Of a DNA stretch of 64,000 bases, positions 1-14,234 are shown one piece after another; the stretch's first letter is position 1, and every line of letters starts with the position of its first letter. A program made the position numbers and the translations under genes. The notes under the pieces are model-generated. The model ran no database searches. It had not been told where the DNA came from and saw nothing but the letters and a program-made list of their open reading frames with translations. This stretch comes from Ananas comosus (lineage: Eukaryota; Streptophyta; Magnoliopsida; Poales; Bromeliaceae): the NCBI RefSeq assembly GCF_001540865.1, contig NC_033626.1, positions 10,881,446 to 10,945,445 of the forward strand, given 5' to 3'.

Positions 1-692
1 GCTAATAAACGATTATGCTGCAGAAAGGAAAAGCAGTTTCTTATCATATAATAGTTTTCAATCCTCTTGATTAAAAAAAAAAAAGGAACTCTTATGGGCA
101 CCAATAAAAAGATGATCTTTTAGATAATATCAATATGTGGGACTATTAGTTATTATAAGTTGAAAAATAAAAAAATATTAATAGGTTATTGTATCTTGCG
201 GTAGTGTTGTGCTTTTCTGCGAAGGTGCTAAAAAAAAAAAGGCTTTCGATCTCTACATAACAGGAATTCATAATATCAGTTATTAGTACCTGCACGTGTG
301 TGACGAATTTAATTAAAGGATCTACCTGAGTGCTAGGATAGAATTAAGAATAGTTGTATTTAATTTGACTTTTAAGGTGTTTATATTTTATTTATTATTG
401 AGTTACATCTGACCTTTACAATATATATATCTATGAAACTATATGAAGCCAGAATAATTCTTGCCACATGGCAAGTTATCTTTCATCCCTCTTTGAAAGA
501 ACAAAATGAAAAATTTAATAATTAATAATTGATATAAATATAATCACAATAATAACTATAGTTTAATATATAATTAATACATATAATTAACCTAATATTG
601 TCAATAATCTTTTTGGCTTCCATGATTAGTAACCGAAAGTAATTAGCTTCATGAATCACAATAATAACTATACTTTAATATATAATTAATAN
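1..692. other. AT-rich intergenic DNA, no gene seen
   Basis: AT-rich sequence without a convincing coding region on either strand. A stretch of about 37 bases near 542-579 recurs near 655-691, and the second copy runs into a single undetermined base at 692. That pattern suggests a local duplication or an imperfect assembly join. Confidence 0.5.
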
Positions 693-1102
693 GAAAATAA
701 ATTTTGCGATTTTTCGATATCATTTGCCTAGTGATCGAAGTAGCTCAAAATCAACGGCTGAAAATAAAAATCTTACAAAATATGATGATATGACATTAAA
801 ATTTTAGATCAAAGTTATTGATCTTGTTTTATATGGTATAAAGAATTTTCTATCAAAATTTCATGTGATTTGGATATTTCTACACCGTTAAACTTGCAAA
901 TGGCTATTACGGCCATTAAAATTATTGATTTTGAGCACCTTCGATCACTAGGCAAATGATATTGAAAAATCACAAAATTTATTTTCTCAGTACTTCAAAT
1001 ACTCTAGATCAACTCTAACAGAGCCGATCGTCGATTCGAAAGTCTGAACATCGAAAATAACTTGGAAGCACGGAGGGCTCCGTGCTTCCAGAAGCATACC
1101 AG

Positions 1103-1106
<4 letters not shown>
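693..1106. mobile_element. Truncated member of the microsatellite-bounded inverted-repeat family (541-bp class)
   Basis: The segment shares internal motifs with the elements at 1157-1698 and 24725-25264: 'tttctatcaaaatttcatg'-like stretches, 'caccgttaaac', and the closing block 'caaatactctagatcaac' followed by a Ser-less 'gatcgtcgattcg'. An inverted repeat pairs 'tttgcctagtgatcgaag' (about 725-742) with its complement at about 938-956. The right end abuts a (CT)n(TA)n tract. The left side ends at an N at 692, so the element is incomplete or misassembled. No coding capacity, so non-autonomous. Family assignment is by eye. Confidence 0.5.

Positions 1107-1156
<50 letters not shown>
1107..1156. 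repeat. (CT)n followed by (TA)n microsatellite
   Basis: An uninterrupted CT tract passes directly into a short TA tract. It separates two related inverted-repeat elements and appears to form part of their boundary, as it does at other copies in this window. Confidence 0.9.
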
Positions 1157-3519
<2,363 letters not shown>

Positions 3520-3520
<1 letters not shown>

Positions 3521-3695
3521 GAGCGTGCGAAATGAGCTGAGCTCCGAGCGAGCTTATCTCGGCTCAAATTCAGCTTGAAATTAATTTCGAGCCTAAATTT
3601 AAGCTCAAGTGGTTGAAATTAATTAATTCGAGCGACATCGAGCGAGCCTAATTTTGAATGAGCGAGCTCGAGCCCTAAACGAACCGCTTGAAATT
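3520..3695. repeat. 'gagctcgag'-rich repeat block, copy 1
   Basis: A local cluster of GAGC/GCTC/CGAG words ('gagcgagc', 'tttcgagcctaa', 'gagcgagctcgagcc'). A similar block lies at about 6225-6400. Such blocks are common ends or internal parts of plant transposons. The two could bracket an older element that was later invaded by the elements between them, but the sequence does not settle this. Confidence 0.45.
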
Positions 3696-4324
3696 CCCAA
3701 CATCAACAATCAATAGTTTAATTTGTATAGAAAATATCTATAATTGATACAAAAATTATATCTAATAGTTCAAAGTACAAAATAATTATATGAAATATAG
3801 TATTATATATAAGAAAAAATAGTTTATGAGTTGAATATCTAATCTTTCAGCCTCTCACGTGTCTTTTCTTCCGCCTTCAATCTCCATATTATTCATTTTC
3901 ATTTATGCAGTCAAAAATAAATAAAATATATAGATAAATATTGAATTAAACTATCCAATCATATATAACTAAAATAATATTTTATAGAATAATAATTTTT
4001 TTATTAAAAATAATTGTGTATATTTTCTCAAGCATACAATTAATAGCAGTAGGCAATGGCGGCATATGCTGTTACTTGTTAACTTGGAGGCTTCCGGCTT
4101 GGCTACTTGGTGAGAGAGAGAAAAAAAAAAAAAGAGAAACATATTGAAAATTTAGAGCTCTGTGAAAGAAAAAACAAAGAGAAAAATGTATAAATTTAGT
4201 TAAATTTTGCTCTTTTATTTGTATATTAGATTTGTTTTTTATCGGCCACAACATTGGCCAATTTTAACTAAACTGAGATTATTCACTCAGCCTATATATA
4301 ATAAAATATATTATATTTATATAT

Positions 4325-4327
<3 letters not shown>

Positions 4328-4363
<36 letters not shown>

Positions 4364-4410
4364 TATATAATATATAATATATATAATATTATATATATAT
4401 ATATATATAG
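4328..4410. repeat. (TA)n-rich low-complexity tract
   Basis: Interrupted TA dinucleotides with repeated 'aatata' units. No coding or transposon end is obvious. Confidence 0.85.
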
Positions 4411-4673
4411 TTAGAACTAATATGCATCGACAATATAGAGGATTTGATGTTTTCAAATTTTGACCTTTTGATTAAGAATTGTAGGTTGATGATTGCGCGT
4501 CTCTCCTAGATTAAATAATACCCCTAGGATTGAGTGCGTCCCTACAAGTAATATAGTATTATTCAAAGATTAGAAATATATTAAAGGTTGATCTAAGAAT
4601 CAAAAAATCGAAAGCATGCACGCAGATTCTATACTTTCGATAGCATAATAGTTCTACATATATATATATATAT

Positions 4674-5854
4674 GGGGCAATTTCAATGGACACCCTCCCA
4701 AGTTAAAATATCATAGATGCCCTATAAAGTTTAAAATATCAACCAATACCCCTGTAAACACAAAAATTATCATTAATACCCCTACTGTTAGTATGTTAGT
4801 TTTACTATAGTTATTAAATGTTAAAGATGGTGTTAACTTTTAAAATGACTTATTTACCCTCAAACCCTATATCTTTTAACTAATGTATGGAAACCCCCTC
4901 AACTATATGCCATTTTGAAACAGCTCCCTCAACTTTCATTTTTAGTGATATCCTATTAACTTTTTATTTTTAAAAAAAACCTAATTCAGTGTATAAAAAA
5001 AAAAGAATTTTTTAGTTTTTTTTTTGATGATTTTACAAATCTAATGGCTCTATTTATTTTTATCAAATAAATAACTATATATAAAAATTTAAATGAAAAT
5101 AATGTAAGGAATTATCCGACTTTCTTTAATCTTGAAAAAACTTAATTTTTATATCAAAATTATTCTCGATAATTTTATCTGCATTAAGTGTATTAAAAAC
5201 TGAAATTAATATATTTTAGCTTTTGAACAAAACTCTCTTTTTATTCAATCGACAAAACGATTATGTGATTTATTTTAAATAGGAAAAAATAAAATCTATA
5301 AACTATTACTAATTAGGAATGTGAATTGATATAGATACGGAATTTTATCTCAACTCGATTTAAATGGGTAAGTTTAATCAATGCTGAATAAGGATAGTTT
5401 TAGTTATAGGTACCAAAAAATAAAATTCCGTCGTATGTAAATTCAGTATATAGTTTGGTCTATATTTAAACCGAATCTGAACCGAAACCCAAAACCAAAA
5501 ACAAAACCAAAATCACATAAAAAATACTATATTTAAAATACAATTTTATATATTTTTTATTAATTAATATATATTAATAATTTAATTTACTATTTATATA
5601 TTAAATACTCAAATTTAGATTTACAAAATTTATTTTGAAATACCTATTAGTATTTCGACTATTAAAAGAGATAAAGGGGTAAAAAATGGTATTTTAAAAT
5701 TTAACTCGCATTCAAATGGGCTTTAACGGAGCTTAACTAGAGAAGGGTATTTGATAATTTTTCACATTTTGGAGGGCATTTTGATATTATTAATTTTTAG
5801 AAGGGTATTGATGAAATTAATAGTTCCTAGAAGGGCATCTATGAAATTATCCCC
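4674..5854. mobile_element. 1.18-kb inverted-repeat element inserted in (TA)n
   Basis: The left end begins 'ggggcaatttcaatggac' and the right end, read on the other strand, begins 'ggggataatttcatagatg'. Similarity continues for roughly 130 bp through the phrases 'accaatacccct' / 'atcaatacccttct'. Short TA tracts flank both sides directly. No transposase-like ORF is present, so it is non-autonomous. A separate motif at 4883-4935, 'atgtatggaaaccccctc', belongs to another small repeat family and suggests nesting. Confidence 0.65.
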
Positions 5855-5905
5855 TATATATATATATATAATATATAATATATATATATTATATATATAT
5901 ATATA

Positions 5906-6152
5906 GAGTTTGACTGGGCTACTATTAGTAGTAAAATTCATTATTTGCTACCAGTTTTTAGCCTTTGGATCAACTCTTTTCATTATTTCTAACCATTGGA
6001 TTAAATACTATAACCCAGTGGGACCACTCAACCCTAGAGGACCACTCAACTCTAACCGACTAATATCATCCTGACACTTACAATTTTTCATCCAAGGGTT
6101 AAAAACTGATAGCAAAAAGACGTTTTACTATTAATTGTATATCCAGCCTATA
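5906..6152. mobile_element. Microsatellite-bounded non-autonomous element, 245-bp class (copy C)
   Basis: The left end contains 'gggctactattagtagtaaaa', and the right end carries the complementary 'ttttactattaattg...ccagcc'. The internal order 'tttttagcctttggatc', 'accactcaaccctagaggac', 'tatcatcctgac', 'catccaagggttaaaaactg' matches the element at 13377-13621 almost block for block, at the same ~246 bp size. TA tracts flank both sides. No ORF. Confidence 0.65.
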
Positions 6153-6162
6153 TATTCATATC

Positions 6163-6164
<2 letters not shown>

Positions 6165-6203
<39 letters not shown>

Positions 6204-6222
6204 ATACTATATATATATATAT
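6165..6222. repeat. (TA)n microsatellite
   Basis: TA dinucleotide tract just right of the 245-bp class element, followed by the second GAGC/CGAG-rich block (about 6225-6400). Confidence 0.9.
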
Positions 6223-6224
6223 TC

Positions 6225-6400
6225 GAGCTTTTCGAGCCTAATTCGAACGAGCAAAGTAATGCTCAAGCTCGACTTGAAATGAATTTCGAGCCTTTTTTTT
6301 TGTTCAAGCTCGGTTCATTTAATTTCGAGTCGAGCTCGAGCGAGCCAAATATCGATTCGAACACGAGTCGAACGCGAGCCGCCTCACTCATTTGCCAGCC
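6225..6400. repeat. 'gagctcgag'-rich repeat block, copy 2
   Basis: Dense 'cgagc' words ('tcgagcttttcgagcc', 'aagctcgacttgaaatg', 'cgagtcgagctcgagcgagc'), related to the block at 3520-3695. Confidence 0.45.
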
Positions 6401-7196
6401 CTAGGTGCAGAGCGTGCTTAAAATGTTGATGCGAAAGGGGGAGCATGTTTGACCAGTGGTTGACTGGTCTCTTGGGAAAAAATGAGCTGGCGACGTTGAC
6501 AGCTCTTCGGTAGCACGTGACAACCAAGAGATCACGTGATGTACCCCCAGAGATCACCATAACATGACACGTAACACATCTAAGCTGGATGCCCGTATAG
6601 AAATCGGAGTTCTCACTTCTCAACTAGTTACGTCGCAAGCTTTTGCAGGGTTTGCTCGCGTTCGGGTTTGATTCTGAAATTGACTAGGTTAGATCTAAAA
6701 TTAAATAAATGAGCTTGAGTACACTTGTAAGCTCCAAATTAAATTAATTTGAAATCAAATTTAAACATTATATATATATATATATAATTGAGCTAGAATA
6801 CTTTTAGAAGCATCAATTCTAAGTTTCTAACTCTTAGATTTACTCTTTAATACTAATACTAAAGGATTTAGAATACTTTTAGAGTACATAAACAGAACAT
6901 ACTCCTAACTTTTTTTTCCTTTATAGAAATCTAGAATTTACTATTCCGTCGTGGTACTATTATATATTTAAAAACTAAAAAGTTGAAAGGATACACTAAT
7001 CATATGCTTATAAAAGTGCCCAAAATAGAAAAATAAGGTAAAAATGTCTGGAATTTTATTGTTCAAGATTTTAATTTGTTTGATTTGAATCAATTAAGAT
7101 TATTTTGACTTTAAAGTGTAAGCTAATGATTTTTTTGAAAAAAAGTGTAAGTTAATTGTTAACCTTTAATAAATATACAGCTGCACGAGTTGTGCA

Positions 7197-7720
7197 AAAT
7201 ATGCTAGTTAAATTTGTAAAAATAAATAATACATTTAAATGTTAGAGTCAAAATGCATGCTGTTGACATATTCAAATTAAACAAATTGAAAATTTGAATT
7301 GTAAAAATAATTTTGTTAAAAAATAAATAGTTAAGTCAACATAATTCATAATTTAGATAAATTTTATATTATTTTGATGTAAAAATAATAAAGAGGCTTT
7401 TACTACTGAAACTATGGCCTTGAGATTCGCGTCCCGTATTCAATTGTGTGCTAGGCTGGAGCCAGCATTACTTTTGACTATTTGAATGGGAGGAAAAATT
7501 TAATAACAGTTTCTACGCAAAGTTTTTTTTTTTTTTTAAATAACTCTAACTTGNAAATATGCTAGTTAAATTTGTAAAAATAAATAATACATTTAAATGT
7601 TAGAGTCAAAATGCATGCTGTTGACATATTCAAATTAAACAAATTGAAAATTTGAATTGTAAAAATAATTTTGTTAAAAAATAAATAGTTAAGTCAACAT
7701 AATTCATAATTTAGATAAAT
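7197..7720. repeat. Exact 166-bp direct duplication with an N at the junction
   Basis: Positions 7197-7362 and 7555-7720 appear identical over 166 bp (offset 358). The second copy begins immediately after a single N at 7554. Perfect identity in an AT-rich, otherwise diverged region, plus the N, points to an assembly or gap-closing artefact, though a very recent duplication is possible. The block is part of the dispersed AT-rich MITE-like family (copy 2, about 7045-7380). Confidence 0.7.
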
Positions 7721-7939
7721 AGAAAGGCTCTCAATCACGTGGCCGAGGACACGTGGCAGAGGGGGGAATCATCCAGGTGGGGATTAAGGAGTGGTCAAAA
7801 TGCCCCCCAAATAAAACCTGCATGGATGGTGTTTTTTTTCGAGTCATGGGCTCTCTCACTTTGGTCTCCTCTCTTGGTAACAAAACCTACTCTGCTTGGA
7901 GGATTTTATATTTCACTATTTATAATATTTTAAAAAAAA

Positions 7940-8217
7940 ATGTACGGAGACACCCTCAACTATAGTCGATTTTGAAATAGCCCTCTCGAACTTTTAATCT
8001 TTTACAATTGTGTTATGCCGGTAATGTTTATTGCAATTTTCGTTAAATTTCATGACATTACCACCTGTTACTGCTTAATTAATCACTCTAATTTTGTTTT
8101 GCTAAAAAATAATTTTTATAAAAATAGTAAATTTAGTAAAATTATCAATTAATTTGAGAGTTAAAAGGGGGTCAGGGGGCTAGTGGCCTATAGTTGAAGG
8201 GGTCTCCACGCATTTTT
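7940..8217. mobile_element. Small inverted-repeat element with 'gagaccccctcaactatag' ends, copy 1
   Basis: The left end 'tgtacggagacaccctcaac' is mirrored at the right end ('gttgaaggggtctccacgca' on the + strand). The interior is AT-rich and non-coding. A second copy lies at 42017-42357, and a left end only is at about 4883-4935. The size (~280 bp), inverted ends and lack of coding potential fit a MITE; the superfamily is unclear. Confidence 0.6.
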
Positions 8218-9350
8218 AACCTTATTAATATTGAGGAGGGGCTACATAATTCAATGTCATGGGGTGAACATTAATTGGGGGGACTAGATACATTGGTTTT
8301 TGCAGAATAATATGGAGAGCCATAACATATAGTTGTGGTCCATAGTCTAGTGTAGTAGATTATTGATAGAGTAGAGTTTTGCAATATTAAATTAATGCTA
8401 TGTTTGAAAATAATAATAATAAAATAATAATAATATGGTCATACACAAATATAGTACATGGCATCGAAGAGTTATTAAATTTTGGAGCTCGGGGGTAAGG
8501 ACAAAAAGGTCCTCGTAACACTCGTCCTATATAAGAATGCGTAAAACACCAATCATATAATGATATGCATGTCTCACAACTTTGTTTTTTTGGTGTGCAT
8601 GTTATATAATTGCATTTTGGTGATCATAAAAAGGAAGGATATTTTGATGTGGCATTGGTTTGAGTTGGCTTGTTACGTATATATCTTATGTAAAATGTGT
8701 TATGGAGAATAAAAAGACATGATAAGAGTTCTGATTCTTCTTCTAAATACATTCAATTTTGTAGATGTAAAATATATAATAAGAATATCTAAAACACCCA
8801 TTTTAATTTGTAGCTGGAAATTAGAATATACACAGATGAGGTCTATCAAAGATCCAATAGAAAATGCTCCATGAATCTAAACAGTTACATTCACATGTAC
8901 TGTTGATCAAGTAAACTATGCCATGTGTGTACCAACATAAAAGATAATTAAAAAAAACATGGAATGACATACTAAAATTCATCCTTTAAGTAAAAAACCC
9001 AGAAACTTTTGAAATTGGGGGATTAGAACTGCCTCACCTCACCAACCGTCCCAAGTCTAAGTAACAAAGAATTTGATGGTTGGTATTCGAGATCTCCAGT
9101 TCGAATCTTAATTATACATGTTCGGCTAAGTTCATTATTTTTAAAGAAATAAACAAAATGAACGAAGTGGGTATCATACTGCCGTTCTCTCTCTCTCTCA
9201 AAAAAAAAAAAAAAAAAAACTGCCTCACTTCTCTAATAATCACCATCAACTTTTTCTTTCACCAAAAAAAATATTTTTTCCACAAACCATTTTCAACTGT
9301 AACCAAGCACATGATAACGCAACAATTCCACCGTCATTAACAGGCTACTA
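8218..9350. other. Intergenic DNA upstream of the NQR gene, no gene seen
   Basis: AT-rich sequence with homopolymer tracts ((A)n at 9201-9219) and no supported coding region. Base composition becomes GC-richer after about 9350, where the probable NQR promoter starts. Confidence 0.5.
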
Positions 9351-9354
9351 ACGT

Positions 9355-9793
9355 AAATGGGCCACCCAAAATCCACGGGCCCGAATCCACTTTGGGCCAA
9401 GGCCGGGTCTACTACAAGAACCCATTTGATCGGAACCGTCCATTTTGGACGGACGCGATTGCAACCGAAGTCAAACGGCCCAATCCGATTCCGACGCGCG
9501 GGAATCATGTCATGATCCGCCCCCGCGCGAAATATCCGATTTTTTTTTTTTTGCCCTTTTTTTTCCTGGGGCTATTTACTGCAGTGGCCGGCGCTGAATA
9601 GAACAGTTGCCTAGTGTTTCTCTCTCTCTTGCGTTTTCACACTCTTGTCGCTTCGCACATGGCGAAATAGAGCATATACGCCCATGTCGTCGTCTTCTTC
9701 GTGATCATCTCAACAAAACCCTTTTCCCCTCCCCCAACCCTCTTCCCCTTCCCGTTTTGCTCGGTATCAAGAATCTCTTTTCTCGGTCCAAAG
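9355..9793 (+). promoter_or_regulatory. Probable NQR promoter and 5' UTR with three TGGGCC (site II-like) motifs
   Basis: The GC-richer stretch before the NQR start codon carries TGGGCC at 9358-9363 and 9393-9398 and its complement at 9478-9483. TGGGCC/TGGGCT (site II) motifs are known in promoters of housekeeping and growth-related plant genes. A pyrimidine-rich stretch (9617-9630 and 9685-9780) precedes the ATG, typical of plant 5' UTRs. No clear TATA box was seen. The transcription start is not determined. Confidence 0.45.
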
Positions 9794-12700
9794 ATGGAGC
9801 TCAAACCCGGCATGTCCGCTCTCGTCACCGGTGGCGCGTCCGGGATCGGTAAACCCTAATTCTTTGTTCTCTTTCCTCGTAGAATTTGATGAGAAATTTG
9901 ATCTTTTTTGGTGCTGGAATCGGGAAAATTTTAATAGGAGGGCGGTTCGTGATCGATGCAAAACGCGTTGAATCTTGGATTTGCAGTGGGAATTTGTATT
10001 TGGATTGCTTTGGGGTTTGATGTTGTAAACGAGTGATGCGTGACACTAATTTGGAAGTTGAAAGAATTTGGGTTTTTCAGGGTTTGATGCGAAAGTAGTG
10101 ACGTATGACAAGAACTTTGGGATTTGGAATTTGGTTGTTGAACGAATTTGTGTTATTTCCGGGTTTTATTTATAAACAAGTGATCCTTAATGGAATTTTC
10201 TAGAAACGTTATAGTTATGAGGCGAAGAGTTGGCTTCGTTGATGAATGTATGCGGGGGATCATTTTATTAGAAGGATGTAGATTGCTGTAATTCGTTCCT
10301 ACGATTTTTTTGAAAACTTTTATGCACGAAATGATATATCTGAAATTATATTTCTTGTGAACTTATTGCCTTACCTGTTCTTTGAATGTTAGTTTCTTTG
10401 TTAGTGTTAGTTGTTTTGAGTTTCACCACTAGCCCCTTGCGTGGTGGATGTTTTGGGTGCGGATTTTTGTTGTGTATGGTTTTTTGTTAGAAGGAAAAGG
10501 GAAGGGATAAGGCGCATTAGAATGAAAAATGCAGAGGAATTAGTTAGTGGTTAATTAATTGTTAGATAGTTTTCAATCTTTTTATACCCAAAGAGATAGA
10601 ATTGATTAATCTTCAGATAGTTTTTAATCTCATTATACACGAAAAGATAGAGATAGTTACAATTCCTTATTGGTTAGATTAATCATTAAGAGATTGAGGT
10701 TATTTATGTAGTTGGATGAGAAAGACATCAGACAGGGAATGGTGAGATATACATTCGGAGGTTTAAACAGGAAGACAAATGACAAATAAAGTATCAAATC
10801 ATTGTGTTTCAGATAAATATGAATTCTTTGTTGAAGAATAATATTGGAAGGGGAGTGCGGGTCCTGTTTACAGATGTAGCTGTTAGTTGTTAAATTATGA
10901 ATTCTTCTTCTTGATGCCAAGGGTGGAGGTTTGGTGGTTGAGTGTTTCTTAATTTGAGAACAAGGGGGAGGGTGTTCAAGTTCTGCATTTTCATGCTGGT
11001 TACCATCGGTTATGGTAGGTTTGATGTTGCTTCATACTAAAGAGAACTTAAAGTCTGAACTTCATTACTTTAGACCAATATACAAGACGAAGGCATTTTG
11101 CAGAATGGCTTTGATTATCTCTGTAATAATCTTGGCTATAGATATTAACCGATAAACTCCGCAATTAAACTTCACCTTTTCTTTCGGCATTTCATTTTTA
11201 TAATGTATCTGCATTTTTTTTTCTCATAGCTCTGTCCATTAATGTAGGTAGAGCACTTAGCTTGGCTCTCGCGCGCAAAGGTCTATTCGTGACAATTGTT
11301 GACTACTCTGAAGAGAATGGAAAGGAAGTTGCTTGCTTGGTTGAGAAGGAGAACATGAATTTCCATGCAAATCTTAACTTCCCGTCAGCTTTATTTGTTA
11401 AGTGTGATGTCACTAATTCAGGTAAAATACTCTAATACTTTTTGCATTACTTATAAATATAACCAAACTTACATATTCTGAGTTTATCTTTCTATTCTCT
11501 CAGTTGTATATTGAACACATTCAAATAAACTTCGTCTTAATCTCCTTTAGCATGGGATATCTAACTTATGATGATTTAGGAGTCCTCATGTGAATTTTGA
11601 AGTTGGATTATTTATAAGTGGTTTGGATTTATGATTTGTTGCTTGTAATGTTGCATCCTGTTACATTTTTTAATCAAATCAGAAGCTTGGAGTGCTTTTT
11701 ATCAGCCAAGCAAGAAAAGGGTAGGAACCTGTCACTAATGCTCCTTCTGTAATGTACGAATCCCTTTTATTGCTAGTCTCCCTTTTCTCTTAGCATGCAT
11801 ATCCAATTATCTAACTCTTGCATAAATCAAGTATCCTGTCAAGAATGGCATCTCGTTAGTTCCATCTTCTCATGTTCAAAAGATTGATTACTGACAAAAC
11901 ATGTTGAATAGTTATCATTTAGTTGAGGTAAATCAGCTCTAACTTGAAATTTGATGTAACATCACACATTTACTGATGCTTCAACTGTGGTTATGTAAGA
12001 AACCGTATATGGTACTGCTTCACTAATATATTATGATTCACATTTGTATCTAGAGATTATTCTTTTCCAGGCAAGTGGACTGACTTAATATTCCTGTGCA
12101 TTACTATGTTTAATATGGTCGCTTATGATAATGACAATATTGCCTCAAGTAATGTAAACTAGTAGCCTCGTACTTTGTATGGTTAATTGTGTGATTCCAA
12201 ATATTCCATAGCAAATGTTTAGGCTTAATTAATGCGTGTTGCATGGTAAAGCTAGTTCACTGTTAGCTGATGTGCATTTAATGTGAACAGTTCTGGATAG
12301 TTGATATCAGTGCTCTAGAATGTAATTTTCTAGAGAGAGTAATAAGTCCTCTATGCCTCATGAAGCATTGGAAAATTCCTCCTGCTTGATTTCTGGATAG
12401 CATGAATATAAAGAGAATTTTATGTGTTAATTTGTACGAACAATTGTGTTTTATGCTGATGCATGCAATTTACTGTTTACATGATTGAAAGTTTTTGTTT
12501 TTATGCAAGTCTTTGCTTTTATATATTAGACACTTGATTGAGCTGGTGGGTTTAGGTGATATCGCTGCCGCTTTTGAGAAGCATATGGAGACTTATGGTG
12601 GACTAGATATCTGCATTAATAGTGCTGGAATTGGTAATACAACACTGTTTTATGAAGACAGATCCGATGGGACTGCCACGTGGAGACACACAGTGAATGT

Positions 12701-13320
12701 AAACCTAGTTGCAGTTATTGATTGCACTCGGATTGCGGTATGAGTCACGGTCATTCATATCTGAAATGTTAGATCTGAAGTAAATTATTATTCAGCTTTG
12801 CTAGATGTAATATTTGTGATATTTAAGTGGTCTAATTCATTAAGTAACCAAATTATGGAACTTACTTTCTTTTTTTTCCTACTGAATTATCTTATTCACA
12901 CTACAGAAAGAAAGTTAGAAATTTTGTTTGGAGACTGGTTCTTCTGAAAGGCTATGTATGGCAGGTTGGTTAGTTGTTGTTACAATTCTATTGAGTTTTA
13001 TAGATCTACAGACTCTTTTAAGTACTAATTGTTATGCTAATTATTATGTTGATGTAATCCATATAATTGAACTCCTTTTCTTCTTGCAATTCTGCAAAAT
13101 GTCCATTTTTTTTTTTCTTCCCAGATTTCCCGTCTTATATGCAAATTATATGTGTTATTTTCCCTCCCGTTTAAGTTTTCTGTGTATTGATTTTGGAACA
13201 GAGAGAAACAGAGAGAAAATAGTAGTATGGCATATGGCAGTAATATTGCCAAGTTATGTTTCTCCCTTTCCTTTCGGCTCATGACTAATCTTGTAAAATG
13301 TACTAAATATATTTTACTAC

Positions 13321-13380
<60 letters not shown>

Positions 13381-13617
13381 CGGCTACTATACTATCGATA
13401 GTACCAAACCCTTGGTACTATTGAGTTTTCTACCGTTAGATCTACCCTTTGATTATTTCCACCCGTTAGATTATACTATTAAACCAACCATCCACTCAAC
13501 CCTAGGAGACCACTATCAATTTAACCGGGGACGACTATCATCCTAACCGCACATCTTTTCATCCAAAGGCCGAAAACTCAATAGTACCAAGGGCTTGGTA
13601 CTATTGATAGTATAGTA

Positions 13618-13681
<64 letters not shown>

Positions 13682-14140
13682 AGTTACTTTATAAGTTGAA
13701 CTCCCTTTGCTCAATTTTTGTTGCAATAATGTTTCACAGATTCAAATAATGCGATCTAAAAAGAAGGCTGGTGTCATAGTAAATCTTGGCTCTGCCTCGG
13801 GTCTTTATCCCATGTATAATGACCCCATCTACTCTGGTACAAAAGGTATTTTTTACTTCAAGTTCTTGGTGATGACTTAGTGGCTGCAGCCCCAACTCAT
13901 TAGCAAACAATAAACTTTATGTACTAACATGCACTTTATGTACTAACATGCACTTTTCTAGCCTCGTTTGCTTAATATGTCTGTATCCTGAACTTTTGTA
14001 CTCGATATCCGAGATGCTAATGGTTGCTAGCAGTCCTACAAATTGTAAGACCATCAGGTAGCACTGTGCAAGTCAAAGCCACTTTTCTGTGCATATGATT
14101 CATGATAAAAATATTAGGCAAAACACTCTACTCTCTCTCT

Positions 14141-14234
<94 letters not shown>

